The notes below the pieces were generated by a model. It had not been told where the DNA came from. It made no database searches and saw nothing but the letters and a program-made list of their open reading frames with translations. 50,092 bases of DNA from an uncultured Pseudoxanthomonas sp. (GTDB lineage: Bacteria > Pseudomonadota > Gammaproteobacteria > Xanthomonadales > Xanthomonadaceae), in contig NZ_CAMPJD010000033.1 of assembly GCF_946886695.1 (NCBI RefSeq), positions 1 to 50,092 on the forward strand. The letters run 5' to 3'. Numbering within the stretch: position 1 is the first letter of the stretch; every line of letters begins with the position of its first letter. Of this stretch, positions 1 through 9,708 are shown piece by piece. The translations under genes were made by a program, and so were the position numbers.

Positions 1-757
1 CGCGCTTCAGGCCATCGGCCAGCGACTCGCGGCAGCCGTACAGGTTGTCGAACTTGGACTTGGTGACCGAGTCGTTGACGTTGATCGCCGGCACCAGCAG
101 CTTGCCCTGTTCGGCGATCTGGTAGAGGCGGTGCACGCCGGTGGTGGTCTCTTCGGACACGCCCTTCCAGTCCTTGACCACGCGGGTCCAGTAACCCGGA
201 CGCTCCTTGGCGACGCGCTTCAGCAGGTCCTTGATCACCTGCTCTTCGTGGTTGCCCGAGGCGGTGTTGACCCAGTCGCTGCCGTTTTCGAGCTCATAGC
301 CCTTGTGGATCAGCAGGGTGACGTCGCCGCCGTCGTCCACCACCAGTTCCGGACCGGTCTGAGTACCGTCGGGCAGGGTGAAGGTCAGCGCGTCCAGCGT
401 GCAGTCCCAGTATTCCTCCAGCGTCTCGCCCTTCCACGCGAACACCGGCGTGCCGGTGGCGGCGATCGCCGCGGCGGCGTGGTCCTGGGTCGAGAAGATG
501 TTGCAGGACGCCCAGCGCACGTCGGCGCCGATGTCCTTCAGCGTCTCGATCAGCACGGCGGTCTGGATCGTCATGTGCAGCGAGCCGGTCACGCGCACGC
601 CGTTCAGCGGCCTGGTGGCGGCGTGCTTGCGGCGGATCGACATCAGGCCGGGCATCTCGTGCTCGGCGATGTCGAGTTCCTTGCGGCCCCAATCGGCCAG
701 GGAAATGTCGGCGACCTTGTAGTCGCCCTCGGTGGAAAACTTGCGTACTGCGTTCAT
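1..757 (-). CDS. ahcY: Adenosylhomocysteinase, N-terminal part (cut by window edge)
   Basis: Hydrolyses S-adenosylhomocysteine to adenosine and homocysteine in the cytoplasm, relieving product inhibition of methyltransferases. The translation starts [20 protein letters not shown] and runs 252 codons off the left edge. Family landmarks are visible: [53 protein letters not shown], and the substrate-region stretch [20 protein letters not shown]. The ATG at 755-757 fits the family N-terminus. The NAD-binding half lies outside the window. The gene is preceded by an SAH riboswitch and a TATAAT -10 box, so SAH itself probably induces it. metK lies about 6 kb away on the same strand in a separate unit. 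The identification is secure. Confidence 0.97.
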   Translation of the reverse strand, partial: MNAVRKFSTEGDYKVADISLADWGRKELDIAEHEMPGLMSIRRKHAATRPLNGVRVTGSLHMTIQTAVLIETLKDIGADVRWASCNIFSTQDHAAAAIAATGTPVFAWKGETLEEYWDCTLDALTFTLPDGTQTGPELVVDDGGDVTLLIHKGYELENGSDWVNTASGNHEEQVIKDLLKRVAKERPGYWTRVVKDWKGVSEETTTGVHRLYQIAEQGKLLVPAINVNDSVTKSKFDNLYGCRESLADGLKR

Positions 758-796
758 GGCATTGCTCCGGTCTGTGCGATCAGGGTCGCAGGTTAT

Positions 797-917
797 CCGG
801 GCGCCGTTGCAGGTTCATTCCACCGAGCCTGGCCGGACTATGTGGAAAGTCTGCACAAGGATGTGCAGGCTTTTGCGGAAGGATCCGCACATGTCACGGT
901 CGCAGCGCCCCTCGGCG
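797..917 (-). promoter_or_regulatory. SAH riboswitch in the ahcY leader
   Basis: Read on the minus strand, the leader holds the conserved SAH-riboswitch core in order: CCGAGGGGCGCTGCGACC (about 916-899), then CCAGGCTCGG (about 837-828), then AACGGCGCCC (about 808-799). CCGAG pairs with CTCGG, and GGGCGCTGC can pair with the distal GCAACGGCGCCC, giving the helices typical of the class. Known members of this class sit before ahcY in beta- and gammaproteobacteria and raise expression when SAH accumulates. The position, about 40 nt upstream of the ahcY ATG and just after a -10 box, fits. Exact ends are estimated by eye. Confidence 0.92.
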
Positions 918-927
918 AAGGGCGGCC

Positions 928-933
928 ATTATA
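928..933 (-). promoter_or_regulatory. -10 box of the ahcY/SAH-riboswitch transcript
   Basis: The minus strand reads a perfect TATAAT. A start about 7 nt downstream would fall near 920, a few bases before the riboswitch core begins. I see no good -35 at 16-18 bp spacing. Confidence 0.7.
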
Positions 934-1071
934 TCGCTTGTTCCGGATGAAACGATGGCGCACGGATTTCCCTGATCGGGTAGGCTTGGATTGTTGCCTT
1001 GCAGCAGACCAATTGCCCCTCCTGGCAATACCAATACAAGCCAAACGAACGACGGGATCCACGCGCCGCGC

Positions 1072-3795
1072 ATGAACAGCCCCCGCAGTCTCGAATTCGC
1101 TCCGCCCGATGTCCCCTTGCGTGAAGACGTGCGCCGGCTGGGCGCGCTGGTCGGCGACATGCTGGCCGAACAGGTGTCGCCCGATTTCCTGGCCGATGTG
1201 GAGCGCGTGCGCACCACCGCCATCGCGCGCCGACAGGCCGGCGAGCCGCCGCAATCACTGGCCGGGCTTCTGGATGGCCAGCCGCCCGAGCAGGCGGAAT
1301 CATTGATCCGCGCCTTCAGCACCTATTTCCAGGTGGTGAACATCGCCGAGCGCGTCCATCGCATCCGCCGTCGCCGTGACTATCAGCGCGCCGGCAGTGC
1401 GCGGCCGCAGCCCGATGGCCTGCATGACACGCTGTCCAAGCTGAAGGCGCAGGGGGTGACGCTGGAAGAGCTGGCCGACTGGCTGCCGCGCATCGACGTG
1501 GAGCCGGTGTTCACCGCGCACCCGACCGAAGCCGTGCGCCGTGCGCTGCTGGAAAAGGAGCAGCTGATGGTGGCCAGCCTGATCAACGGGCTGGACGGTA
1601 CGCGTACGCCGGGTGAACTGGCCACCGACACCGCGCGTTTCCGCATGGCGCTGACCTCGGCCTGGCAGACGGCTGATTCTTCGCCTGTCCGGCCGGGCGT
1701 CGAGGACGAGCGCGAGCATGTCGGCTTCTACCTGATCGAAGTGCTCTACCGGGTCATCCCGGTACTGTATGAAACGCTGGAAAACGCGATCACCGAAGTC
1801 TACGGCGCAGCGCCGCAGATCACCGCGCACCTGCCTCGCGTGTTGCGATTCGGTACCTGGGTCGGCGGTGACATGGACGGCAACCCCAACGTCGATGCCG
1901 GCACGATTACCGCGACGCTGGATGCGCAACGACGCGCCATTCTTACGCGCTACCTGAAGGAACTGCGCCAGCTCACCACGCTGCTCAGCCAATCCAGCTC
2001 CGTGATCGGGGTATCGCGCGATGTGACCGAGCGCGTGGAGGCCTATCGCGCGCTGATGCCGGAGGCAGTGAAGAAGTCGCGCCCGCGCCATGGCGACATG
2101 CCCTACCGCCTGCTCAACGACCTGATGCGCGCGCGCCTGCAGGCCACGCTGGAAAGTCGCCCGGAAGGCTATGCCTCGCCGGAGGAGCTGGCGCATGACA
2201 TCGACCTGATCCTGCACAGTCTGGAGGCCAATCGCGGCATCCATGCCGGCTGGTTCGCCGTGCGCCGGTTGGCGTGGCGTGTGCGCACGTTCGGCTTCCA
2301 TCTCGCGCGGTTGGATGTGCGCCAGGAGTCCAGCGTGCACGCAGGTGCCGTGGCTGCAGCACTGGGCGACGCGGACTGGGAAAACCGCGACAGCGTCGAT
2401 CGCGCGGCCTTGCTGGGCCCCTGCGCCAACGGCGACGCGGTACTGCCGGCCAGCGGCGAAGAGGGCAACGAGCGCCTCGATGCGGTTTTCCGTGCACTGG
2501 CCGATGCGCGCACGCGCCATGGCACCGACGCGCTGGGCACCTACATCATCAGCATGGCGCACAGCCGTGCCGACGTGCTGACCGTGCTGGCGCTGGCGCG
2601 ACGGGGCGGGCTAGTCGACGATGCAGGTCAGGTGCCGCTCGATATCGCGCCGTTGTTCGAAACCATCGACGACCTCGGGCACGGCACCGACGTGCTGCGC
2701 GACCTGCTCGCCGACCCCGTCTACCGCGCCCACCTCGCCGCGCGCGATAACGTGCAGATGGTGATGCTGGGCTACTCCGACAGCGGCAAGGACGGCGGCA
2801 TCGCCGCCTCGCGCTGGGGCCTGCAGCGGGCGCAAGTGGACCTTGTCGACGCTGCGCTGGAACTCGGCATCAAGCTGACCTTCTTCCATGGTCGCGGCGG
2901 CTCCATCATCCGCGGGGGCGGCAAGACCTCGCGCGCGCTGGAAGCGGCGCCGCGCGGCAGTGTCGATGGTCGCCTGCGCGTGACCGAGCAGGGCGAAGTG
3001 ATCCATCGCAAGTACGGCATCCGTGCGCTGGCATTGCGTTCGCTTGAACAGTCCGTCGGCGCCGTGTTGCTGTCCAGCCTGCGCCCGCGTCCGCCGGAGC
3101 CGCGCGAAGCGCACTGGCGCGAGATCATGGCGCTGGTCGCGAGCGAGAGCACGCAGGCCTACCGCGCGTTCGTGCAGTCGCCGCGCTTCATGGACTATTT
3201 CCGCAGCGCCACGCCGATCGACGTGATCGAGCGGATGACGCTGGGCTCGCGTCCCTCGCGACGCCTTGGGCAGGACGCGGCACTCGGCAACCTGCGCGCG
3301 ATTCCATGGGTGTTCGCCTGGAGCCAGGCGCGCGCGGTGATCCCCGGCTGGTACGGTGTGGGCGCCGGCCTGCAGGCAGCCGCAGATGCCTACGGCGAAG
3401 ACACGCTGCGCGAGATGGCGCGCGACTGGCCGTTCTTCAAGACCTTCCTGGACGACGTTTCGATGGTGCTGGCCAAGGGCGACCTGAGCATCGCCGAGAT
3501 GTACTCGAAGATGGCCGGCGAGCTGCACGATGCGTTCTTCCCGCGGATACAACGCGAGCACGCATCGGTGCTGCACTGGGTGCTGACGCTCAACGGCAAT
3601 GAATGGCTGCTGCAGCATGACCAGCGACTCGCGCTGTCGATCCGGCTGCGCAATCCCTATATCGACCCGATCAGCATCATGCAGGCCGACCTGCTGAAGC
3701 GGTGGCGCGCCAGTGATCGCGAGGATGAGGCGCTGCTGCATGCGCTGGTGGCCAGCATCAATGGCGTCTCGCAGGGTGTGCAGAATACGGGATGA
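1072..3795 (+). CDS. ppc: Phosphoenolpyruvate carboxylase
   Basis: Carboxylates PEP with bicarbonate to oxaloacetate, the main anaplerotic step. With the ATG at 1072 ([13 protein letters not shown]) the protein is 907 aa, close to the usual 880-910. An in-frame ATG at 991 would add 27 residues of low-complexity, non-family sequence, so I prefer 1072, although no strong ribosome site marks it. Catalytic motifs are in place: [12 protein letters not shown] with the active His at about 150, [24 protein letters not shown] at about 567, and the glycine loop [13 protein letters not shown] at about 605. It is divergent from ahcY and faces uup across a REP pair. pckG, the opposing gluconeogenic enzyme, lies at the far end of the window. 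Confidence 0.97.
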   Translation: MNSPRSLEFAPPDVPLREDVRRLGALVGDMLAEQVSPDFLADVERVRTTAIARRQAGEPPQSLAGLLDGQPPEQAESLIRAFSTYFQVVNIAERVHRIRRRRDYQRAGSARPQPDGLHDTLSKLKAQGVTLEELADWLPRIDVEPVFTAHPTEAVRRALLEKEQLMVASLINGLDGTRTPGELATDTARFRMALTSAWQTADSSPVRPGVEDEREHVGFYLIEVLYRVIPVLYETLENAITEVYGAAPQITAHLPRVLRFGTWVGGDMDGNPNVDAGTITATLDAQRRAILTRYLKELRQLTTLLSQSSSVIGVSRDVTERVEAYRALMPEAVKKSRPRHGDMPYRLLNDLMRARLQATLESRPEGYASPEELAHDIDLILHSLEANRGIHAGWFAVRRLAWRVRTFGFHLARLDVRQESSVHAGAVAAALGDADWENRDSVDRAALLGPCANGDAVLPASGEEGNERLDAVFRALADARTRHGTDALGTYIISMAHSRADVLTVLALARRGGLVDDAGQVPLDIAPLFETIDDLGHGTDVLRDLLADPVYRAHLAARDNVQMVMLGYSDSGKDGGIAASRWGLQRAQVDLVDAALELGIKLTFFHGRGGSIIRGGGKTSRALEAAPRGSVDGRLRVTEQGEVIHRKYGIRALALRSLEQSVGAVLLSSLRPRPPEPREAHWREIMALVASESTQAYRAFVQSPRFMDYFRSATPIDVIERMTLGSRPSRRLGQDAALGNLRAIPWVFAWSQARAVIPGWYGVGAGLQAAADAYGEDTLREMARDWPFFKTFLDDVSMVLAKGDLSIAEMYSKMAGELHDAFFPRIQREHASVLHWVLTLNGNEWLLQHDQRLALSIRLRNPYIDPISIMQADLLKRWRASDREDEALLHALVASINGVSQGVQNTG

Positions 3796-3813
3796 GGTGC
3801 GGCTGCCGTCTTC

Positions 3814-3956
3814 TGTAGGAGCGACGTGAGTCGCGACCGCACGCTATCCGGTTGCAATGGATTTAAGCGTAGAAGAGCTATGGCGCTTGGTTCGGCGCGT
3901 GTATTGATGTATGTCGGCGGTCAACGCATGCGGTCGCGACTGACGTCGCTCCTACA
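3814..3956. repeat. Inverted pair of GTAG-headed REP elements (BIME-like)
   Basis: Two 28-bp copies face each other: TGTAGGAGCGACGTGAGTCG and onward at 3814-3841, and its near-perfect reverse complement at 3929-3956, which differs only in the central spacer. Each copy carries an internal hairpin (GCGAC/GTCGC). The 87 bp between them has no gene. GTAG-headed REPs spread by RAYT transposases are known in Xanthomonadaceae. Here the pair sits between convergent ppc and uup and could end transcription on both strands. Confidence 0.88.
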
Positions 3957-3969
3957 GTGATGCCACTGC

Positions 3970-5829
3970 TTACCCATCCAACTCCGACCAGCGCTGGTAG
4001 GCGTGATCCAGGTCCGCCTGTTTCGCGGCGAGTTCGTCGTTCGCGCGCTGCAGGTCGGCAGGGGATTGCAGGTAGTACGCAGGGTCGTTCATCGCCTGGG
4101 TGCGCTTGGCCACTTCGGCCTCCAGGGTTTCGATGCGCGCGGGCAACTGTTCGAGTTCGCGGGCTTCCTTGAAGCCGAGCTTGCGCTTGGCGGCGACCGG
4201 CTCGGGTTGATGCGAGAGCGTCGGTTTGGCGGGCGAGGCGGAGGTCGCGGCAGGCGTGCGACGCTGTCTCAGCCAATCCGAGTAGCCACCGACGTAGTCG
4301 CCCAGTTGGCCTTCGCCTTCCAGCACCAGCGTGCTGGTGACCACGTTGTCGAGGAAGTCGCGGTCGTGGCTTACCAGCAGCAGCGTGCCCTTGTAGTCCA
4401 GCAGCAGCTCTTCCAGCAGTTCCAGCGTTTCCACGTCCAGGTCGTTGGTCGGTTCGTCCATCACCAGCAGGTTGGAGGGCTGCGCGAACAGCTTGGCGAG
4501 CAGCAGGCGGTTGCGCTCGCCGCCGGACAGCCGGGTGATCGGCGCGCGGGCGCGCTCGGGCGAGAACAGGAAGTCCTGCAGGTAGCCGATGACGTGCTTG
4601 CGGCTGCCGTTGATCTCGACGAAATCGCTGCCCTCGGCCACGTTCTCCAGCGTGGTGCGCGTGTCGTCCAGCTGGCTGCGGTGCTGGTCGAAGTAGGCGA
4701 TCTGCAGGCCGGTGCCGAGCTTCACTTCGCCGTGCTGCGGCGCGAGTTCGCCCAGCAGGATCTTCAACAGGGTCGACTTGCCGGCGCCATTGGGGCCGAC
4801 GATGCCGACACGGTCGCCGCGCATGATCGTCGCCGACACGTCGTCCAGCAGCACGCGGCCGTCGTAGGCCTGGGTGATGCCCTTCGCCTCGATGACCTTC
4901 TTGCCCGACGACTGCGCCGCCGCGGCTTCCATCCTGACGTTGCCGGACAGATCGCGCCTTTGCGCGCGCTCGCGGCGCATCGCCTTCAGTGCGGTGACGC
5001 GGCCTTCGTTGCGGGTGCGGCGCGCCTTGATGCCCTGGCGGATCCACACTTCTTCCTGCGCCAGCAGCTTGTCGAAGCGTGCGTTCTCCTGCGCCTCGGC
5101 ATGCAGGCGCTCTTCGCGCCGGCGCAGGTAGTTGTCGTAGTCGCCGGGCCAGCTGGTCAGCTGGCCGCGGTCGATCTCGATGATACGGGTAGCCAGCGAG
5201 CGCAGGAAACTGCGGTCATGGGTGACGAAGACGATGCTGCCGCCGAAGGATTTCAGGAACCCTTCCAACCAGGCGATCGCCTCGATGTCCAGGTGGTTCG
5301 TCGGTTCGTCCAGCAGCAGGATGTCGGGGTTGCGCACCAGGGCCTGCGCCAGCAGCACACGCCGCTTCATGCCGCCGGACAGGGCGGCGAAGTCGGTCTC
5401 CTCGGGCAACTCAAGGCGCGTCAGCACCTGTTGCACGCGCAGGTCCAGGTCCCAGCCGTGCTGCGCCTCGATCTGCGCCTGCGCCTCGCCCATCGCGTCC
5501 ATGTCGCCGTCGTGGAGGGCATGGTGGTAGCGCGCCAACAACTGGCCCAGATCGCCCAGTCCTTCGGCGACCACATCGAACACCGTACCCTGCGTGTCCT
5601 GCGGCACTTCCTGCGCCATGCGCGCGACGATTACGCCGTTCTGCACGCGGATCTCACCATCGTCGGGCTTCAGTTCGCCGGCCATCAGCCGCATCAGCGT
5701 GGATTTTCCCATGCCGTTGCGGCCGACGATGCAGACGCGCTCGCCGGGTTCGATGGAAAGATCTACGTGTTCGAGGAGAAGCGGCCCGCCGACACTGAAG
5801 TCGACCCGCTGGAATTGCATCAAGGACAT
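3970..5829 (-). CDS. uup: ABC-F family ATPase, Uup type
   Basis: A soluble 619-aa protein with two ABC ATPase domains and no membrane segment. The first domain has Walker A GRNGMGKST (36-44), signature LSGGMKRRVLLAQAL and Walker B ILLLDEPTNHLD. The second has GPNGAGKST, LSGGERNRLLLAKLF and LLVMDEPTNDLD. After the second domain comes a basic linker and a C-terminal coiled coil (KLGFKEARELEQLPARIETL), the hallmark of Uup rather than EttA. ABC-F proteins act on ribosomes; E. coli Uup also affects precise transposon excision. A TACAAT box ends 6 bp before the ATG, so the mRNA may be leaderless. The family call is strong; the exact ribosomal role is inference. Confidence 0.93.
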   Translation of the reverse strand: MSLMQFQRVDFSVGGPLLLEHVDLSIEPGERVCIVGRNGMGKSTLMRLMAGELKPDDGEIRVQNGVIVARMAQEVPQDTQGTVFDVVAEGLGDLGQLLARYHHALHDGDMDAMGEAQAQIEAQHGWDLDLRVQQVLTRLELPEETDFAALSGGMKRRVLLAQALVRNPDILLLDEPTNHLDIEAIAWLEGFLKSFGGSIVFVTHDRSFLRSLATRIIEIDRGQLTSWPGDYDNYLRRREERLHAEAQENARFDKLLAQEEVWIRQGIKARRTRNEGRVTALKAMRRERAQRRDLSGNVRMEAAAAQSSGKKVIEAKGITQAYDGRVLLDDVSATIMRGDRVGIVGPNGAGKSTLLKILLGELAPQHGEVKLGTGLQIAYFDQHRSQLDDTRTTLENVAEGSDFVEINGSRKHVIGYLQDFLFSPERARAPITRLSGGERNRLLLAKLFAQPSNLLVMDEPTNDLDVETLELLEELLLDYKGTLLLVSHDRDFLDNVVTSTLVLEGEGQLGDYVGGYSDWLRQRRTPAATSASPAKPTLSHQPEPVAAKRKLGFKEARELEQLPARIETLEAEVAKRTQAMNDPAYYLQSPADLQRANDELAAKQADLDHAYQRWSELDG

Positions 5830-5835
5830 GTGCGT

Positions 5836-5841
5836 ATTGTA
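5836..5841 (-). promoter_or_regulatory. -10 box for a probably leaderless uup mRNA
   Basis: TACAAT on the minus strand, six bases before the uup ATG (5829). A start 6-7 nt downstream coincides with the A of the ATG. No Shine-Dalgarno sequence is present in between. Confidence 0.5.
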
Positions 5842-5869
5842 GCCGGCGCGCGCTGGCCGAAACGGCGGT

Positions 5870-6367
5870 TCAGGCGTTTTCCGCCACCCGGCTGCCCAGT
5901 TCGGCGTGCCGCCGTTCCATTTCCTCGCGCAACTGGCGGCGCAGGCGCGCGGCGGCGAAGCGGCGGATCTCGTCGGGCGTGGTCGGCTCCAGCGGGGGCA
6001 CCGGCGTGGTACGGCCCTCTTCGTCCACCGCGACCATGGTGAAGAAGCAGCTGTTGGCGTGGCGCACGCTCTGCTTGCGGATGTCCTCGGCCACCACCTT
6101 GATGCCGATCTCCATCGACGAGGTGCCGGTGTGGTTGACCGAAGCGAGGAAGGTCACCAGCTCGCCCACGTTGATGGCCTGGCGGAACATCACCTGGTCC
6201 ACCGACAGGGTGACCACGTACTTGCCGGCGTAGCGGCTGCCGCAGGCATAGGCCACCTGGTCGAGCAGCTTGAGGATGGCGCCGCCGTGGACCTTGCCGG
6301 AGAAGTTGGCCATGTCCGGCGTCATCAGCACCGTCATCGTGAGCTGGTGGCTTTTGAGTGATTCCAT
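5870..6367 (-). CDS. Hotdog-fold acyl-CoA thioesterase (YciA/Acot type)
   Basis: Predicted cytoplasmic acyl-CoA hydrolase of 165 aa. The hotdog core is clear: MTPDMANFSGKVHGGAILKL followed by LDQVAYACGSRYAGKYVVTL, then VMFRQAINVGELVTFLASVN and a C-terminal charged helix. The ATG at 6367 follows a GCGGAGG ribosome site about 7 nt away; an ATG five codons earlier lacks one. The gene lies 40 bp from the uup start on the same strand but is separated from it by the uup promoter. Its substrate chain length cannot be read from the sequence. Confidence 0.88.
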   Translation of the reverse strand: MESLKSHQLTMTVLMTPDMANFSGKVHGGAILKLLDQVAYACGSRYAGKYVVTLSVDQVMFRQAINVGELVTFLASVNHTGTSSMEIGIKVVAEDIRKQSVRHANSCFFTMVAVDEEGRTTPVPPLEPTTPDEIRRFAAARLRRQLREEMERRHAELGSRVAENA

Positions 6368-6437
6368 GGCATGCCTCCGCAAGGTGAGGCGCGCAGGCTA
6401 ACCGATCCCGGCGCGGGGCGTGCGGCACGTCGCCGGT

Positions 6438-6470
6438 AAAGAAAACGGGCCGCGTGAGCGGCCCGTTCTT
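6438..6470 (-). terminator. Intrinsic terminator of metK
   Basis: A perfect 10-bp stem AACGGGCCGC / GCGGCCCGTT (6444-6453, 6458-6467) with a 4-nt loop. On the minus strand it is followed by TTTTCTTT, and it lies about 90 bp past the metK stop. The other side carries CTTTG, so weak bidirectional action is possible. Confidence 0.88.
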
Positions 6471-6556
6471 TGATCCCAAGTCGCGAGATCCCTGCTTACT
6501 ACGCAGGGATGACGGTCTGGCAAAGGCGCCTGCGCGTGCGCAGGCGCGCCAGGCCG

Positions 6557-7768
6557 TCACTTGATCTTGGCATCCTTGCGAAGCGCTTCGGCGCGGTCGG
6601 TCTTCTCCCACGAGAAGGCGGTCGCGGTGTGCTTCTTGCCGGCGCTGTCCACGTAGCTGATCTCGCGCGGCTTGCGGCCGAAGTGGCCGTAGCTGGCGGT
6701 CGGCTGGTAGATCGGGTGCTCCAGGTCCAGCATCCTGGTGATGCCGTACGGACGCAGGTCGAAATGCTTGCGGATCAGCTTCTCGATGACGTCGTCACCG
6801 ACCTTGCCGGTACCGAACGTGGTCACCGAGATGGAGGTCGGCTCGGCCACGCCGATGGCGTAGGAGACCTGCACTTCGCACTTGTCGGCCAGACCGGCGG
6901 CCACGATGTTCTTGGCCACGTAGCGTGCCGCGTAGGCGGCGGAACGGTCCACCTTCGACGGATCCTTGCCCGAGAACGCGCCGCCGCCATGACGGGCCAT
7001 GCCGCCGTAGCTGTCGACGATGATCTTGCGGCCGGTCAGGCCGCAGTCGCCCACCGGGCCGCCGATGACGAACTTGCCGGTCGGGTTGATGTGCACCTTG
7101 TTCTTCGGCAGTGCGTCCAGCCACTTCTTCGGCAGCACGGGCTTGAGGATGCTCTCGCGCACGGCTTCGATCAGGTCCTTCTGCTTGATGTCCGGGTCGT
7201 GCTGGGTGGACAGCACGACGGCGTCGAGGCCGAGGATGCTGTTGCCATCGTAGCGCAGCGTGACCTGCGACTTGGCGTCAGGACGCAGCCACTTCAGCTT
7301 GCCGTTCTTGCGCACCTTGGCCTGCTGTTCCACCAGGCGGTGGCTGTAGTACAGCGGGGCGGGCATGAATTCCGGCGCCTCGTTGCACGCATAGCCGAAC
7401 ATCAGACCCTGGTCGCCCGCGCCCTGTTCTTCCGGCTTCTTGCGGTCCACGCCCTGGTTGATGTCGGGGGACTGCTTGCCGAGCATGTTGATGATGGCGC
7501 AGGTGTGGCCGTCAAAACCGACGTCCGAATTGTCGTAGCCGATGTCGTTGATGACCTTGCGCGCCAGCGACTCGATGTCGACCCACGCGGTGGTGGTGAC
7601 TTCGCCGGCCACGATGGCGGCGCCCGTCTTCACCAGCGTCTCGCAGGCCACGCGTGCGCGCTTGTCCTGGGCCAGGATCGCGTCCAGCACGGCGTCGGAG
7701 ATCTGGTCGGCGATCTTGTCCGGATGGCCTTCGGAGACCGATTCGGAGGTGAACAGGTAGCTGGACAT
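6557..7768 (-). CDS. metK: S-adenosylmethionine synthetase
   Basis: Makes SAM from methionine and ATP. The protein is 403 aa, a little longer than E. coli MetK (384). Motifs: [20 protein letters not shown] with GHPDK at 14-18, [12 protein letters not shown] at 116-127, and the P-loop-like [19 protein letters not shown] near 270. The ATG at 7768 is preceded by AAAGGA about 10 nt away. Upstream I see a TATCAT box but no recognisable SAM riboswitch. A strong terminator follows the gene. MetK and AhcY are the entry and exit of the SAM cycle; only ahcY shows ligand-responsive RNA here. Confidence 0.97.
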   Translation of the reverse strand: MSSYLFTSESVSEGHPDKIADQISDAVLDAILAQDKRARVACETLVKTGAAIVAGEVTTTAWVDIESLARKVINDIGYDNSDVGFDGHTCAIINMLGKQSPDINQGVDRKKPEEQGAGDQGLMFGYACNEAPEFMPAPLYYSHRLVEQQAKVRKNGKLKWLRPDAKSQVTLRYDGNSILGLDAVVLSTQHDPDIKQKDLIEAVRESILKPVLPKKWLDALPKNKVHINPTGKFVIGGPVGDCGLTGRKIIVDSYGGMARHGGGAFSGKDPSKVDRSAAYAARYVAKNIVAAGLADKCEVQVSYAIGVAEPTSISVTTFGTGKVGDDVIEKLIRKHFDLRPYGITRMLDLEHPIYQPTASYGHFGRKPREISYVDSAGKKHTATAFSWEKTDRAEALRKDAKIK

Positions 7769-7809
7769 CAGGCTTATATCCTTTGATTCGGATGAAAAGA
7801 TGGGCGCGC

Positions 7810-7815
7810 ATGATA
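7810..7815 (-). promoter_or_regulatory. Candidate -10 box of metK
   Basis: TATCAT on the minus strand, about 42 bp before the metK ATG. The -35 region is not convincing. Confidence 0.4.
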
Positions 7816-7980
7816 CACGCCGGGGACGGTGTGTGCATTCTGCGTCGTTCAGGGTTGCCGCGGGTTAAGCGGGAATCACGGCTCTGCTGTCACCGGACTG
7901 CCAGAAAACGGAAACCGGGCTGTCGCCGGCCAGGCGCAGGCTGCGCGGCGAAACCCCGCCGCCAGGCTTTGCCCACGACC

Positions 7981-9708
7981 ATGCGCCCCCTGGAACAGCA
8001 GATCGTCGAACGCTATCCGCACTGGTTCCGCGGCCGTCGCGCCGGGCTGACCCGGCCACTGCTGCGCACCCTGGGCCGCTGGTCCCGGCTGGACCAGGCC
8101 TATACCTTCCTGGCCGACCACGGTCACCTGCACGGACTCGACTTCGTCGATGCCGCCATCGACCATCTCAACCTGAGGCCGACGGTCGATCCCGCCGCGG
8201 AGCGGCGCATCCCGGCACAGGGCCGGTTGCTGATCGTGGCCAACCATCCTTCCGGTGCGCTGGACGCATTGGCGCTCCTGCAACTCGTCGGCCGCGTGCG
8301 GCGTGACGTGAAGATCGTCGCCAACGACTTCCTGACGGGTATCGCGCCGCTGGCCAGTCTGTTGCTGCCGGTCCGCATCCTTGGCGGCAAGCCGGGCGCG
8401 GACAGCGTGCGCGCGGTCGAGCAGGCGCTGGAGGCCGAACAGTGCGTGATCGTATTCCCCGCCGGCGAGGTGTCGCGGCTGGGTCCGCGTGGCGTTCGCG
8501 ATACCCGCTGGCGCCGGGGCTTCCTCCGCTTTGCCCGTACGACGGCCGCACCGGTATTGCCCATCCGGGTTGAAGCGCGCAATTCGGCGCTGTTCTACGG
8601 CGCATCGGCGTTGTTCAAGCCGGCGGGTACGGCGTTGCTCGCACGCGAGATGTTCCGTCGCCACCAGCGACGCTTGCAATTGCATGTGGGGCACCTCCTG
8701 CGCATGGACGCGGACGAGGACGCCGCCTCCCAGATCCTGCGGGTCCGCAAGGCGCTCTATGCGCTGGGCGGCGGGATGGCACTGCCTGCGCCGGACGCCG
8801 GCGACTTGCCGGAGCCACTGGCGGAGGCGCTGGCGCCGGACATGCTGGAAGCCTGCATCGATGCGCTCGACGTGCTGGGCGAAACGACCGACGGAAAACG
8901 CATCTGCGTAGGGCGATTGGCCGGCGGCTCACCGCTGCTGCGGGAGATCGGTCGCTTGCGCGAGCTGACGTTCCGGGTCGTGGGCGAGGGCACCGGCAAG
9001 CGGATGGACGTGGATGCGTTCGATGCGTGGTACGAGCACATCGTGCTGTGGGATGGAGCGCAGCGGAAGATCGCCGGCGCCTACCGGATCGCGCGTGGGG
9101 CGCCGGTGCTGGCAGCGCAGGGATTGAAGGGCCTCTACACGGCCTCGCTGTTCGACTACGCCGACGACGCGCTGCCGCGCCTGGCCTCCGGCATGGAGCT
9201 GGGGCGCAGCTTCGTGGTGCCCGAATACTGGGGCAGCCGCAGCATCGACTACCTGTGGCAGGGCATCGGCGCCTACCTGCGCCGGCATCCGCGTGTGCGC
9301 TACCTGTTCGGCGCAGTGTCGATGAGCGCGGCGCTGCCTTTGCACGCGCGCGAACAGATTGTCGCGTACTACGCGCACTACTACGGCGACCCCAACGGCG
9401 AAGCGCGCTCGCGCCATCCGTTCCGCTACACCGCCACGCCGCCCTGCTTCGATGCGCTGGACGCCGACACGGCGTTCCGCGTGCTGAAGACCAACCTCGA
9501 CACGCTGGGAGCGACCGTGCCGATGCTCTACAAGCAGTACACCGAACTGTGCGAACCCGGTGGTGCGCGCTTCCTCGCGTTCGGGGTGGATCCCGACTTC
9601 AGCGATTCCATCGACGGCCTGATAGAAGTGGACCTGCACCGCATCCGGCCGAAGAAGCGGGAGCGTTACCTCGGCGACGCGTGGCGTCCCATGGGGACGG
9701 CGGCATGA
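7981..9708 (+). CDS. OlsF-like bifunctional acyltransferase (PlsC-type + GNAT-type)
   Basis: A 575-aa protein in two parts. Residues about 70-250 are a PlsC/hemolysin-like O-acyltransferase with NHPSGALD (His89, Asp95; the HX5D spacing seen in this subfamily) and FPAGEVSR (159-166). Residues about 325-560 are a GNAT-like N-acyltransferase similar to OlsB (ELTFRVVGEGTGKRMDVDAF, ELGRSFVVPEYWGSRSIDYL). OlsF fusions of this design make ornithine lipids in some gammaproteobacteria by acylating the amino group and then the hydroxyl. The start at 7981 (MRPLEQQIVERYPHWF) is the first ATG with family-like sequence; its ribosome site is weak. The stop overlaps the next gene (ATGA), so the two are probably translated together. 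Ornithine as the amino acid is inference. Confidence 0.82.
   Translation: MRPLEQQIVERYPHWFRGRRAGLTRPLLRTLGRWSRLDQAYTFLADHGHLHGLDFVDAAIDHLNLRPTVDPAAERRIPAQGRLLIVANHPSGALDALALLQLVGRVRRDVKIVANDFLTGIAPLASLLLPVRILGGKPGADSVRAVEQALEAEQCVIVFPAGEVSRLGPRGVRDTRWRRGFLRFARTTAAPVLPIRVEARNSALFYGASALFKPAGTALLAREMFRRHQRRLQLHVGHLLRMDADEDAASQILRVRKALYALGGGMALPAPDAGDLPEPLAEALAPDMLEACIDALDVLGETTDGKRICVGRLAGGSPLLREIGRLRELTFRVVGEGTGKRMDVDAFDAWYEHIVLWDGAQRKIAGAYRIARGAPVLAAQGLKGLYTASLFDYADDALPRLASGMELGRSFVVPEYWGSRSIDYLWQGIGAYLRRHPRVRYLFGAVSMSAALPLHAREQIVAYYAHYYGDPNGEARSRHPFRYTATPPCFDALDADTAFRVLKTNLDTLGATVPMLYKQYTELCEPGGARFLAFGVDPDFSDSIDGLIEVDLHRIRPKKRERYLGDAWRPMGTAA

Noticed and set aside
7769..7980. SAM riboswitch before metK
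   Set aside because: I found no SAM-I, -II or other class signature in the leader, only a ribosome site and a possible -10 box.
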